In this document: piece after piece, positions 36,681 to 45,175 of the stretch
How positions within the stretch are numbered: the stretch's first letter is position 1
How the letters are laid out: each line of letters begins with the position of its first letter
From: Arenibacter hampyeongensis
Lineage (GTDB): Bacteria > Bacteroidota > Bacteroidia > Flavobacteriales > Flavobacteriaceae
Direction: 5' to 3'
NCBI RefSeq assembly: GCF_002909255.1
Contig: NZ_PIOB01000001.1
Span: 1,116,001 to 1,180,000 of the forward strand
DNA length: 64,000 nt
The notes under the pieces: generated by a model
Told to the model about the DNA's origin: nothing
Databases searched by the model: none
What the model saw: only the letters and a program-made list of their open reading frames with translations
Position numbers and translations under genes: made by a program

Positions 36681-36791
36681 GAAAGAATTGATTAAAGCCA
36701 AAAACCGTTATGATGATCAATCTTTAGTCAGCTCTTGTTGCCCCAAGTTTACTGACTGTGCTTTGTAATTTAAGGATCATCAAACTCCCAC

Positions 36792-37421
36792 TTACTCTTT
36801 TACCTTACGATGTAATACAGGAGCCACCAAATTGGGGTCGCGAGGTAATGTGGATTGTTCAAATTCCAGTTTGTGTTCATTTCCCATGTTATCATAGGAT
36901 TCCAATACTAAATCTAAATAGCCTTTTTCAATAATACTTTTGTCTTTGTCATTAAAGGCATCATATTCATATGCCGGCAGTGCCTTGTATGCATAGACTT
37001 TACCATTTTCAAAATCGTATTCTTCAACACGATCTGTGACATCAATTCTTGAGTACCCTAATTCAAATTCATCAAACAATGCTAATTCCTCATGGGTTAG
37101 AAAATACAAAGTACAGTTTAATCGAATATCCTTATTCTCTATAATATTTAAAAAAATGGATTTTTCGTAAGGTATGGCACTGTTGTTTTTAAGACAAAGG
37201 GACTCATATTTTATATATTCCGCCGGAAAATTAGGGTCGCTATTTGGGGCTACAAAATTCCAAGCGCGTTGCAGACCGTTAAGATGTATCCAATAAATGG
37301 GATCTTGATATTTCCTCCCTAGAATTTCCTCAAGACTCTCCAAAGAGGATAGCATGCCGTAGCCGATCATTCCTACTTTGCCTTCTTGGATTTTTATTGT
37401 GGATTTGTCTTTCATTTTCAT
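36792..37421 (-). CDS. Gamma-glutamylcyclotransferase-like (AIG2/GGCT fold) protein
   Basis: The 209-residue cytoplasmic protein has an N-terminal VGMIGYGMLSSLESL (about 16-30) resembling the substrate-binding loop FGYGSLMS of the GGCT/AIG2 fold. FDEFELGYSRIDV in the middle matches the region holding the family's catalytic glutamate. The fold performs cyclotransfer on gamma-glutamyl amines or peptides, but many members have unknown substrates. The protein is longer than a minimal GGCT (about 150 residues), with an extended C-terminus. A VOC-fold gene lies 49 bases upstream on the same strand and may be cotranscribed. Met3 is a possible alternative start. Confidence 0.6.
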   Translation of the reverse strand: MKMKDKSTIKIQEGKVGMIGYGMLSSLESLEEILGRKYQDPIYWIHLNGLQRAWNFVAPNSDPNFPAEYIKYESLCLKNNSAIPYEKSIFLNIIENKDIRLNCTLYFLTHEELALFDEFELGYSRIDVTDRVEEYDFENGKVYAYKALPAYEYDAFNDKDKSIIEKGYLDLVLESYDNMGNEHKLEFEQSTLPRDPNLVAPVLHRKVKE

Positions 37422-37470
37422 GCAACCTACTTAAGTGATAATAGCCAATTTCCCTGCTGTTTTCATAACC

Positions 37471-37818
37471 TTATTGATCCGACCAAACCGCAAGTTCATT
37501 ACCTGAAGGGTCTTTAAAGTGGAATCTGTGCCCCCCGGGGAAAGAGAAAATATTTTTTGAGATTTGCCCCCCTGCCTCGATAATTTTAGTTTTAATGACC
37601 TCAAGATCGGTATGAAACAAAACAATTAAAGCACCATTTACAATTTCGTTTTCAGTCTTTTCGAATCCACCTTCAAGTCCACTTTCCGAAAAAGCGATAT
37701 AAGTCGGTCCATAATCCGTAAAAGTCCATTCAAAGGACGAAGTGTAGAACTTCTTAATTGCTTCCAGGTCCTTGGCTTTGAACTCAACATAGTTGATATG
37801 ACTGTCTTTGGTGCTCAT
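37471..37818 (-). CDS. VOC-superfamily (glyoxalase/bleomycin-resistance fold) protein
   Basis: The 115-residue protein forms one VOC module: INYVEFKAKDLEAIKKFYTSSFEWTF (about 8-33) is the first beta-alpha-beta unit and GGHRFHFKDPSGNELAVWSDQ the closing strand with the usual metal-ligand Glu (NELAVW). Related proteins are glyoxalase-like lyases, dioxygenases or binding proteins, and the chemistry cannot be assigned. It lies upstream of the GGCT-like gene. The 269 bases between it and the decarboxylase stop at 38088 hold nothing convincing. Confidence 0.85.
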   Translation of the reverse strand: MSTKDSHINYVEFKAKDLEAIKKFYTSSFEWTFTDYGPTYIAFSESGLEGGFEKTENEIVNGALIVLFHTDLEVIKTKIIEAGGQISKNIFSFPGGHRFHFKDPSGNELAVWSDQ

Positions 37819-38087
37819 ATAATTTAATTTATGATTGGCTACAATTCGAATACCAATTTATTACCTTCAATTGTCATTTGGACACCGATATTTGTCGGCA
37901 TCACTCCCCGTGATTTTTGATGATTTTCAGTATACTTCGGTCCAACATTTTAAACATTAATTCCATTGGTCAAAAGCCAAAAGCATAAGCTTTACAGCTA
38001 ATGTTGAAGTTGGCGCAATAATTTTCATAAAAGCAAAGCAGCCTTGAATATGATTGGGGACAAGTACATAAAGCTACCCTTTTTTAT

Positions 38088-39578
38088 TTATTTTTCGGCA
38101 AGTTTTTCATGCATTTTTTTGCCTTGCTTAACGATTACTTCAATGATTTCCTCAATATCTTTTTTTGAAGTCCTAAAATTTACAATACATCCCCGCAGGC
38201 AATATTTATGCTGAACTATGGCATTCGATAAGAATACCTCTCCACCTTGTTGCAACTCATCCAATAAGGCTTCATTTAGGGTGTTTAAATAGGCTTCGTT
38301 CTCTTCTGTTTTTCCGTCATAACCACCTGGGACATATCTCAAGGTAGCAATACTCAAGTTTTGCGTTATAGCTTCCAACTCAGTATGATTATCAGCTAGT
38401 TGGAAAAGGAATTGGGATAATTCAATATCTTCCCTTATCGTTTTCAAATATCCATTTCTTCCTATTTGCTTTAATGCCATCCAAACTTTAAGAGCTCTAA
38501 ATCCACGCGAGTTTTGAAGCCCATATTCATAAAAATTATGAGTGAGCCCATGGTCATTTTTACTAAAATTATAGTATTCTGGATGAGAACTAAAGGTATC
38601 GGTAAGGTGTTTCGGGTTTTTTACCAAGGTACACCCTGCCTCCAATGGACTATAAAGCCATTTATGAGGGTCAAGGGCGATGGAATCTGCTTCTTTAATG
38701 CCTTCGAACATCTGTTGTAATTCGGGAATAACAGCAGCAGGTATACCATATGCTCCATCAATATGGAACCATAAATTGTATGTTTTGCTTATGGATGCGA
38801 TAACCTTTAGGTCATCTACAACTCCTGTACTTACATCTCCTGCTGTTCCAACAATCATAAACGGTTGGTGGCCATCTTTCAAATCCTTTTTAATGGCTTG
38901 TTCCAAGAGATTATTATCCATTTTATTACAGCTGTCGGTAGGGATCCATCTAGTGGATTTTGAACCGTGACCAAAGAGAATAGTGGCTTTTTCTACCCAC
39001 GTATGTGTAGTTTTTGAACAATAGACAATTAATTTTTTTGAAGAAGCAGTTAGGCCATCTACCTTAATATTTTTTGGTGCCTTGGCCGTTCGGGCCGCTA
39101 AAAAGGCCGTGAAATTGGCCATATTTCCACCACTGACCAGGATTCCACTACAGTCTGGCGAGACCCCAATAAATTCGGCCAACCATTTTACGGTTTGTTT
39201 TTCAATTTCTGTAGCAATGGGGCTAAGTATTTGTGCGCCAACATTGGAATTCACGGAGGCCGCCAATAAATCGGCAAACATGCCAATAGGTGCTGGCGAT
39301 GAAGTAATATAGCCCATGAATTTTGGATGACCGTTGAGCAAGGAATGGTTCATCAATAGTTCGGAGGCATTGGAGATTATATCAGCCGCTGGACTTCCAT
39401 TTTCGGGTAGTGATGAAGCTCCTAATATTTTTTGAAGTTCTTCTGGAGATTCTCCCGAGGTAACCGCTTTTTCATCAATGGAGTCCAGAAATCCGGCAAT
39501 CTTATCAATTAGCTGATATCCAATTTTTTTAAACTCCTCCTTACTTATTTCCAGTGATGAATCTCGTTTATTTATCAT
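38088..39578 (-). CDS. PLP-dependent group II decarboxylase (aromatic-L-amino-acid decarboxylase-like)
   Basis: The 496-residue cytoplasmic enzyme has the PLP lysine K306 in LDPHKWLYSPLEAG. HIDGAYGIPA carries the conserved Asp that pairs with the pyridine nitrogen, and ILVSGGNMANFTAF starts the cofactor phosphate-binding region. The family decarboxylates aromatic amino acids, glutamate or related substrates, giving amines and CO2. ATG at 39578 is preferred over a TTG three codons earlier. It stands alone, flanked by gaps without clear promoters. The exact substrate is open. Confidence 0.92.
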   Translation of the reverse strand: MINKRDSSLEISKEEFKKIGYQLIDKIAGFLDSIDEKAVTSGESPEELQKILGASSLPENGSPAADIISNASELLMNHSLLNGHPKFMGYITSSPAPIGMFADLLAASVNSNVGAQILSPIATEIEKQTVKWLAEFIGVSPDCSGILVSGGNMANFTAFLAARTAKAPKNIKVDGLTASSKKLIVYCSKTTHTWVEKATILFGHGSKSTRWIPTDSCNKMDNNLLEQAIKKDLKDGHQPFMIVGTAGDVSTGVVDDLKVIASISKTYNLWFHIDGAYGIPAAVIPELQQMFEGIKEADSIALDPHKWLYSPLEAGCTLVKNPKHLTDTFSSHPEYYNFSKNDHGLTHNFYEYGLQNSRGFRALKVWMALKQIGRNGYLKTIREDIELSQFLFQLADNHTELEAITQNLSIATLRYVPGGYDGKTEENEAYLNTLNEALLDELQQGGEVFLSNAIVQHKYCLRGCIVNFRTSKKDIEEIIEVIVKQGKKMHEKLAEK

Positions 39579-39716
39579 ATCGTTCAAGGATTTAACAATT
39601 GGTCAATTCAATTTTAGCAGGGCATGGAAAAGTAACTAGGCCAATTAAAAGGTATTATCATGTTAATTCTTTTTATGATGTCATTTGAAACTTTCTCCCT
39701 AAACCATATTTGCTGG

Positions 39717-40430
39717 CTATTGAAAATACTTATAAATTTCATCGGCAATAATTCCATGCCCTTCTGCATTGGGATGATTTACTTGGGACATATATTTGGA
39801 AATGCTATCTCCTGCAACAACTTTTTCCTTAAATAATGCGTAGCTATCCACAAGTCCAACCCCGTTTTCTTTTGCTAATTGCCTAATCTGATTTTTGTGC
39901 TGTTCCAAAACATTATTGGTTTCCATAATGCTTATTCTTTGGTCTGGGGAAGGGGTTAAAAGGATTATTTGAATTTTCTTCTTCAATGCTTTTCCAATCA
40001 TATTATTCCATGCTTCATATGATTTCTCAAGCCCAACTCCTGTATCATTTAAGGCATAATCCAAGAAAAGAACATCAGGTTCATGGTTTAGAACTTCAGT
40101 CTCAAAACGTTGGGCTCCACGTACTGAATTTTCACCGCCAATGGAAGTATTTATAATGTTGACTACTGCAAATGGATATTGTTCCTTTATTCTCTTTAAT
40201 ACCTGGTAAGGATAGGAGTCAAAGGTATTGACCATAGGTGTCTTAAAATATCCTGCAGGTACCGAATGCCCATGAAAAACCAGATTGATCGTTCTGTTTT
40301 CCGGCCATTTTTTAACCAGTTCTGCTTTAATATCATTTAAATAATTAGAAGGAGGGGCAATCTTGTTTTGCGCATTTGTAGACCAAAAACATAATATCAT
40401 TAGAAATATGGCAAATTTTATTTTTTTCAT
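39717..40430 (-). CDS. Secreted SGNH/GDSL-like hydrolase
   Basis: The 237-residue product has a cleavable signal peptide (about 1-20, FWSTNAQ). ATG at 40430 is chosen because longer frames add a polar tail before the signal. The SGNH blocks can be read as nucleophile Ser56 in FHGHSVPAG, the Gly block IGGENSVRGAQRF, the Asn block LDYALNDTGVG, and the His block VNHPNAEGHG. The residue three before that His is Gln, not the usual Asp, so the acid member of the triad is absent or elsewhere. Such enzymes are often carbohydrate esterases, for example rhamnogalacturonan acetylesterase-like, which would suit the glycan-rich window, but the substrate is inference. Confidence 0.8.
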   Translation of the reverse strand: MKKIKFAIFLMILCFWSTNAQNKIAPPSNYLNDIKAELVKKWPENRTINLVFHGHSVPAGYFKTPMVNTFDSYPYQVLKRIKEQYPFAVVNIINTSIGGENSVRGAQRFETEVLNHEPDVLFLDYALNDTGVGLEKSYEAWNNMIGKALKKKIQIILLTPSPDQRISIMETNNVLEQHKNQIRQLAKENGVGLVDSYALFKEKVVAGDSISKYMSQVNHPNAEGHGIIADEIYKYFQ

Positions 40431-40572
40431 TTTCACTAGTTTTTTATCGGTTTTGGTCACAAGGGATATAAAATAGGTTCGAAACCACACAATGCCAAGC
40501 TAAAAAGTCTTGGGCAATGGCAATGGTTTAGGATATCTCTTTAGCATTGGATACATTTCTTGTAAATAAAAG

Positions 40573-41487
40573 TTATAGCAGCTCCATTTTTATCCAAATG
40601 GACCAAATAAAAAATAAAGTAATGCACATGGTGATTCCATATAATAAAAGAATTGCAAGCATTCTTAAAAGAGTCTTTCCCCAACTGCGTTTGTAGAGAT
40701 GCAACTTTCCGAAAAATAAGTAAATAGGTATGGATGCGATCAAGTAGTTCTCGGGATAATAAGTACGAATTGGGAATATAAGTTTTAAGCAAATTATTAC
40801 AATAAACAATAGGAAAACAAAGGTATGTTGATTTATGGCGAGGACCAGGTGACTATAATAATATTTTTTACTTTTTCTAAATATCATCCACAGGAAGAAT
40901 GCGTAAACTGGCATAAGAAAGAATAAGGACCAGGAAACGAATTTTAGGAAGCTGTCCATATACATTTTAGGGTCGTTTAAAACCCTTGTCAGGGCATTGG
41001 ACAATTTCTCTGGAGCGATGGAGGTAGTGTCAAAATTTAATTGGTTTGTACTTAAGGAATCGGCAGAAGTATTAGTAGGGTTCAACTGTTCATTAATAGA
41101 TAGGTTTATTTCCTGTCTGTCTTTTTCACTAATTTGTATTTTTCTTCCAGCATAGATGGACAACAATAAAAAGAATATGAAACTCATAAATATATAAAGC
41201 CTAAAAGGTGACATATACCTTGCCCTATAACCACTTAAATATTCTTGTGCAAATTTTCCAGGACGGAAAATAAGGGATGTCATGGATTTCCATATCCTTG
41301 TATCAAAGGCAAATATATTCCCGGCAAGATCAACAATTAAAAAGCGAAAGGGTTTTTCAAACTCATATACAGACTGTCCGCAATTAGGGCAGTATTTACC
41401 TGTAAATTGAGTTTTACAGTTCTTGCATTCGGCATTTTCCAGTTTTACCTGAGACTCTTCTGAATTCATTTTGATTTGATCGGTCAT
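40573..41487 (-). CDS. DUF3667 zinc-ribbon membrane protein
   Basis: The 304-residue protein has an N-terminal zinc ribbon with four cysteines, C21, C24, C33 and C36 (CKNC and CPNC), and then the DUF3667 landmark FAFDTRIWKSMTSLIFRPGKFAQEYLSGYRARYMSPFRLY in the region before the first helix. Five or so transmembrane helices follow. The family is common in Bacteroidota, and its function is unknown; the ribbon is predicted to face the cytoplasm. It lies 143 bases upstream of the SGNH gene on the same strand. No promoter was recognised. Confidence 0.9.
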   Translation of the reverse strand: MTDQIKMNSEESQVKLENAECKNCKTQFTGKYCPNCGQSVYEFEKPFRFLIVDLAGNIFAFDTRIWKSMTSLIFRPGKFAQEYLSGYRARYMSPFRLYIFMSFIFFLLLSIYAGRKIQISEKDRQEINLSINEQLNPTNTSADSLSTNQLNFDTTSIAPEKLSNALTRVLNDPKMYMDSFLKFVSWSLFFLMPVYAFFLWMIFRKSKKYYYSHLVLAINQHTFVFLLFIVIICLKLIFPIRTYYPENYLIASIPIYLFFGKLHLYKRSWGKTLLRMLAILLLYGITMCITLFFIWSIWIKMELL

Positions 41488-41904
41488 TTCTGGAGGTCTA
41501 TTATTTTAAGTGATTGGCAATATGGGTAAAATGGAGCACTGCGTATTGAGCAATATTTGGCTTTATCAGGTTTGGATCTTACAGTTGGGGAAAGTAGTAA
41601 TCCCTAGTTCTAAATCGGCCCATACATTATACCCACTGGTTTTATCAAATTTACATCATTTCTTAGAAAGTTTTCAATGTCAATTTTATCTTTCAGTTCT
41701 AGGCAAAAATAGATGCTTCAATTTTTATGATTCAACCGTAATCTGTACGAGCAGTTTTTCTGCCATTGTGGGGAGATTTTGTTATTGGACAGGAATTTTG
41801 CCTTATAGACAGCAGGTATGGGAATGATAAATATATCGACCTTTTCTACGAAGGGCATTTATAAAACTTGCACATTTCTTTTATCTTTAGAAAAAAGTAA
41901 GTGA
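41488..41904. other. 417-bp intergenic region without a supported gene
   Basis: This is the divergent spacer between the DUF3667 gene (minus) and the RsbQ-like gene (plus). The only frame, about 41510-41827 on the plus strand, has no recognisable motif, rare codons and no homologue I know, so I treat it as non-coding. TATCTTTA at the right end, about 20 bases before the ATG at 41905, resembles a -7 element with one mismatch. Confidence 0.6.
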
Positions 41905-42714
41905 ATGGATGTTTTAAAAAGGAATAATGTAAATGTAATTGGCAAGGGGACCCAAGTTATTATGTTCGCCCACGGTTTTGGATGCGATCAGGTCATGTGG
42001 AGATTTATAACTCCTGCTTTTGAAGCGGATTTTAGGTTGGTGCTGTTTGATTATGTTGGCTGTGGTAATTCGGATACAGCGCAATATAATGAAGATCGCT
42101 ACGGTTCGCTTCAAGGATACGCACAGGATGTTCTTGAAATATGTGATGCCCTAAACCTAGAAAACGTAATATTTGTGGGGCATTCCGTGAGTTCCATGAT
42201 AGGGGTAATCGCCTCCATACAACAACCGGAATTGTTCCGTTCATTGATTCTGGTGTGTCCATCCCCTTGTTATATTAATAAGCCAGGATATACTGGAGGC
42301 TTTGAAGAAAAGGATTTAAAAGAACTTATGGAAGTCATGGAGAATAATTATGTTGGCTGGGCAAGTTTTCTGGCTCCAGTGGTTATGAAAAATACAGAAA
42401 GACCAGAACTTACTCAGGAACTTGAAAAAAGTTTTTGTTCTATGGACAAGGAGATTACGGGCAATTTTGCCAAAGTAACTTTTTTTTCGGACAACAGGGA
42501 AGACCTTCCCAAGGTGAATGTTCCCAGCCTAATTCTTCAATGTACGAAAGATGATATTGCAAGTGACAAGGTGGGCGACTTTGTGCACGATAAATTAAGA
42601 AAAAGTGTAATGTACCATATGAAGGCCACTGGACATTGCCCGCATATGAGTCATCCAGCAGAAACGATTAAATGTATCCAGCAATTTTTACAGCCTGAAG
42701 ATATCCTTACCTAG
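41905..42714 (+). CDS. RsbQ-like alpha/beta hydrolase
   Basis: The 269-residue cytoplasmic protein is close in plan to Bacillus RsbQ and the plant KAI2/D14 receptors. It has an oxyanion-loop HGFGCDQVMWR (about 23-33), nucleophile Ser94 in VGHSVSSMIG, YVGWASFLAPVVMKN in the lid, acid LQCTKDDIASDKVG, and catalytic His in ATGHCPHMSHP. In Bacillus, RsbQ is required for RsbP, a PAS-domain phosphatase, to sense energy stress, probably by supplying a small ligand. Here the next gene, 23 bases downstream, encodes a PAS protein with a histidine-kinase output, which supports the same kind of partnership. No symbol is given because the output pathway differs. Confidence 0.88.
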   Translation: MDVLKRNNVNVIGKGTQVIMFAHGFGCDQVMWRFITPAFEADFRLVLFDYVGCGNSDTAQYNEDRYGSLQGYAQDVLEICDALNLENVIFVGHSVSSMIGVIASIQQPELFRSLILVCPSPCYINKPGYTGGFEEKDLKELMEVMENNYVGWASFLAPVVMKNTERPELTQELEKSFCSMDKEITGNFAKVTFFSDNREDLPKVNVPSLILQCTKDDIASDKVGDFVHDKLRKSVMYHMKATGHCPHMSHPAETIKCIQQFLQPEDILT

Positions 42715-42737
42715 TTTAACCTTTGAAGTAAAGATCA

Positions 42738-43916
42738 GTGAATAATAATCACCCATGTTATATTTTTTCTTTTTCAGTAGATGGCTATCTAACACATATA
42801 AACCAGAGGATGCTCCATCATTTGGAATATGAAGAAAAGGATGTTATAGGCCAGATACGCTTTGAAGAATTGCTAACCGGTGGAAGCCGGATTTTTTATA
42901 AGACCCATTTCCTGCCAATGTTGATGATGCAGGGCAATGTCGATGAAATGTTCCTCTCCATGAGTTCTAAATCTGGCAAGGAATATCCTGTTTTAATGAA
43001 TATGGTCCTAACCAACGATTTGGGAATGCCGATTGTAAATGCAGTAGGTCTTCACATGGCAAAGCGCAATAAGTACGAGAAAGGAATTCTTGAGGCCAAG
43101 CAGGCGGCAGAAAAGGCACTTAAGGAGAACGATTTGTTATTGAAAATGAAGGCAGAACTGGAAAGGCATCAGAAGTTATTGGAACAACAATTACGGGAAT
43201 TAAAACGCATTAATCAGGAGCATGTGGATTTCAATAAAGTGCTTTCCCATGATATGCAGGAACCTTTGCGTAAAATACAACTATTTGCAGGTCTCCTTGA
43301 AGGGAAAACGGTAAAAGAGGGAGTTGGGAAGGAATTTGGATCATATCTTAAAAAACTTCAAGGCCTATCAGAATATTCCCGTGACTTATTGATGCGGTTA
43401 CAGCGCTATCACTCCTTGGAAAATAGGATGAACGAATTTACAATAGGAAACCTGGAAGAAATGACCCATGCTGCCACCTCAAAATTGAATATCCCGGAAA
43501 TTCAGCCAGTCTTAACCCACTTAGGGGTCAAGGAGGTACGTGGAGATATTCCTAGATTGACTTGGGTTTTGAGGGAATTATTGTCCAACGCATACCAGTT
43601 TCGAACCGAGGATAAACCCTTGCATATCGAAATTTCATCTGACCTGATCAAGGATAATTACTATAAGGCCGTACAGGACGCCTACCGCTATACGGACTTT
43701 ATTCAGATACGGATCAAGGACAATTCGAAGGGATTTCCCAATAGTGATCAGGATAAGATTTTTGGACTTCTACAAAAATTTCATGTTGAAAGTGGTACAG
43801 GCTTAGGACTGGCTTACTGTAAAAAGATAGTGGAACTCCACTACGGCCATATTTTATCAAAAGCAATTGTTGGAGGAGGGTCACAATTTACGATTTTGTT
43901 GCCTTATATTCCTTGA
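42738..43916 (+). CDS. PAS-domain sensor histidine kinase paired with RsbQ-like hydrolase
   Basis: The 392-residue soluble protein starts with GTG at 42738; the nearby ATG is out of frame. A PAS domain occupies about 5-110 (YLTHINQRMLHHLEYEEKDV, then FYKTHFLPMLMMQGNVDEMF). The FYxTHFxPML part resembles the PAS domains of RsbP-like phosphatases. A coiled coil follows (about 120-170), then HisKA (FNKVLSHDMQEPLRKIQ, His about 175) and an HATPase with WVLRELLSNAYQF, DNSKGFPN and GTGLGLAYCKKI. There is no membrane segment. No response regulator gene is adjacent, so the partner is unknown. The RsbQ-like gene 23 bases upstream may produce the ligand read by the PAS domain. Confidence 0.88.
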   Translation: MNNNHPCYIFSFSVDGYLTHINQRMLHHLEYEEKDVIGQIRFEELLTGGSRIFYKTHFLPMLMMQGNVDEMFLSMSSKSGKEYPVLMNMVLTNDLGMPIVNAVGLHMAKRNKYEKGILEAKQAAEKALKENDLLLKMKAELERHQKLLEQQLRELKRINQEHVDFNKVLSHDMQEPLRKIQLFAGLLEGKTVKEGVGKEFGSYLKKLQGLSEYSRDLLMRLQRYHSLENRMNEFTIGNLEEMTHAATSKLNIPEIQPVLTHLGVKEVRGDIPRLTWVLRELLSNAYQFRTEDKPLHIEISSDLIKDNYYKAVQDAYRYTDFIQIRIKDNSKGFPNSDQDKIFGLLQKFHVESGTGLGLAYCKKIVELHYGHILSKAIVGGGSQFTILLPYIP

Positions 43917-44089
43917 GAAATTATTAAGGCGAAATGAAGCATTATTTCAAGGCGTTAGGAATTTATTATTCTAAATCTATTTTTTTTGAATAAATATAGG
44001 TTCTGAAGCAATTGATCAAATTATTTAAATAAATAATGATATTGAGCCTAATTAGGTCAGGAATATCAAAATTCTGAACTTCCTTTCTT

Positions 44090-44097
44090 TATATTTG
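44090..44097 (+). promoter_or_regulatory. Candidate -7 promoter element of ppnP
   Basis: TATATTTG is a full match to TAnnTTTG and lies 25 bases before the ATG at 44123, giving a leader near 20 bases. No good TTTG box lies 19-20 bases upstream. Confidence 0.5.
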
Positions 44098-44122
44098 CGG
44101 CCTATCAATAAAAAGAAAATTT

Positions 44123-44404
44123 ATGATATTGAGTAACGCATATTTTGATGGAACTGTAAAATCCCTAGGATACACTTCAGCTACTGGAAAGTCTACCATT
44201 GGGGTAATGGAACCAGGAGAGTATGAATTTGGAACCTCTGCCAAGGAAACCATGATAGTCGTTGAAGGCGAATTAATAGCCCTATTGCCAGGTGAATCCG
44301 AATGGAAATCGTTTAAGGCTGGCACTTCTTTTAAAGTCGGAGCCAATACATCTTTTAAAGTAAAATCAGTAGGACAAACATCCTATTTGTGTCAATACGC
44401 TTAA
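44123..44404 (+). CDS. ppnP: Pyrimidine/purine nucleoside phosphorylase PpnP
   Basis: The 93-residue single-domain cupin-like protein of the PpnP (DUF1255, formerly YaiE) family catalyses phosphorolysis of several nucleosides to free base and ribose 1-phosphate. The length is normal (about 94). It starts with SNAYFDGTVKSLGY, has the core STIGVMEPGEYEFGTSAKE and ETMIVVEGEL, and ends SYLCQYA, all typical. It is probably monocistronic, with a candidate -7 element just upstream. The 121 bases to the convergent VOC gene contain nothing notable. Confidence 0.93.
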   Translation: MILSNAYFDGTVKSLGYTSATGKSTIGVMEPGEYEFGTSAKETMIVVEGELIALLPGESEWKSFKAGTSFKVGANTSFKVKSVGQTSYLCQYA

Positions 44405-44525
44405 GGGAGATTTTCTGATCTTAGGGCATTAAGCTTTAAAACCAGGAATAATTTCTGTTTTCTTATGACCATTTTGATTAATGGCGAACGGAGTTGAGTT
44501 TTAGTTTATTGTAGGTTTTATTGGG

Positions 44526-44963
44526 CTACATAATCTGGTTAAATTCCAATTTTTCGCCATCCAGTCCCCTTATTGCAAAATATTTACAACCTTTGTCCCA
44601 GAAATTTAGGAATACGGGTTTCTCTTCTACCATTGTAAAGCCCGCTTCCTTTAGTTCGCGAAAGGCTTTTTCAACATCGTCCACATCGAAGGCAATATGG
44701 TCCACATGGCCATCCTTGCGCGATTTTAATTCCAATAGGTCGTTTTTGGTAACCTGGTATAGCTCAATAATTACTCCCTTTTGTTCCATCATGGCCACGA
44801 GTATGGTGTCGTTTTCCTCAGGAACATCTACATGGGAATCCATGACCCTCTTAAAACCAAGGGACTTGTAAAATTCCAATGAATCCTTTAAGTTGGAAAC
44901 CGGTAGTCCAAGGTGCTGAAGTCCGTTGAAGTTGTCCTGGAGAAAGATTTTGCTTGGGCTCAT
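44526..44963 (-). CDS. VOC-superfamily protein (lactoylglutathione-lyase-like)
   Basis: The 145-residue protein has one VOC module: GLQHLGLPVSNLKDSLEFYKSLGF (about 13-36) with a metal-ligand His, IIELYQVTKNDL with a ligand Glu, HVDHIAFDVDDVEKAFRELK for the second half, and YFAIRGLDGEKLEFNQIM ending in the last Glu. The four ligand positions expected for a metal-dependent glyoxalase-like enzyme therefore seem present. ATG at 44963 (MSPSKIFLQDN) is preferred to one twelve codons upstream. The substrate is unknown. The gene is convergent with ppnP. Confidence 0.87.
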   Translation of the reverse strand: MSPSKIFLQDNFNGLQHLGLPVSNLKDSLEFYKSLGFKRVMDSHVDVPEENDTILVAMMEQKGVIIELYQVTKNDLLELKSRKDGHVDHIAFDVDDVEKAFRELKEAGFTMVEEKPVFLNFWDKGCKYFAIRGLDGEKLEFNQIM

Positions 44964-45175
44964 AAATATGGATTTGATTCTTTTATTGTAAGATAACAAT
45001 TTAATTTCATTGCTATTGTGTTCAAAAAATAGGGCTTGAACTTTTTAAGGAGTAGGCTGCGAATTCTTCTTAATTGTGAAGTTAAATCCATTTCCAATAA
45101 TTCCCAATATTTTGTAAGATGGAAGATTTTCAGATGTGCCAGGTCTAATGCCTATTTCAAAACTTTTGGAGTAGG

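Noticed and set aside
41510-41827. 105-codon plus-strand frame in the DUF3667/RsbQ gap
   Set aside because: No signal, domain or repeat was recognised and the composition looks non-coding.
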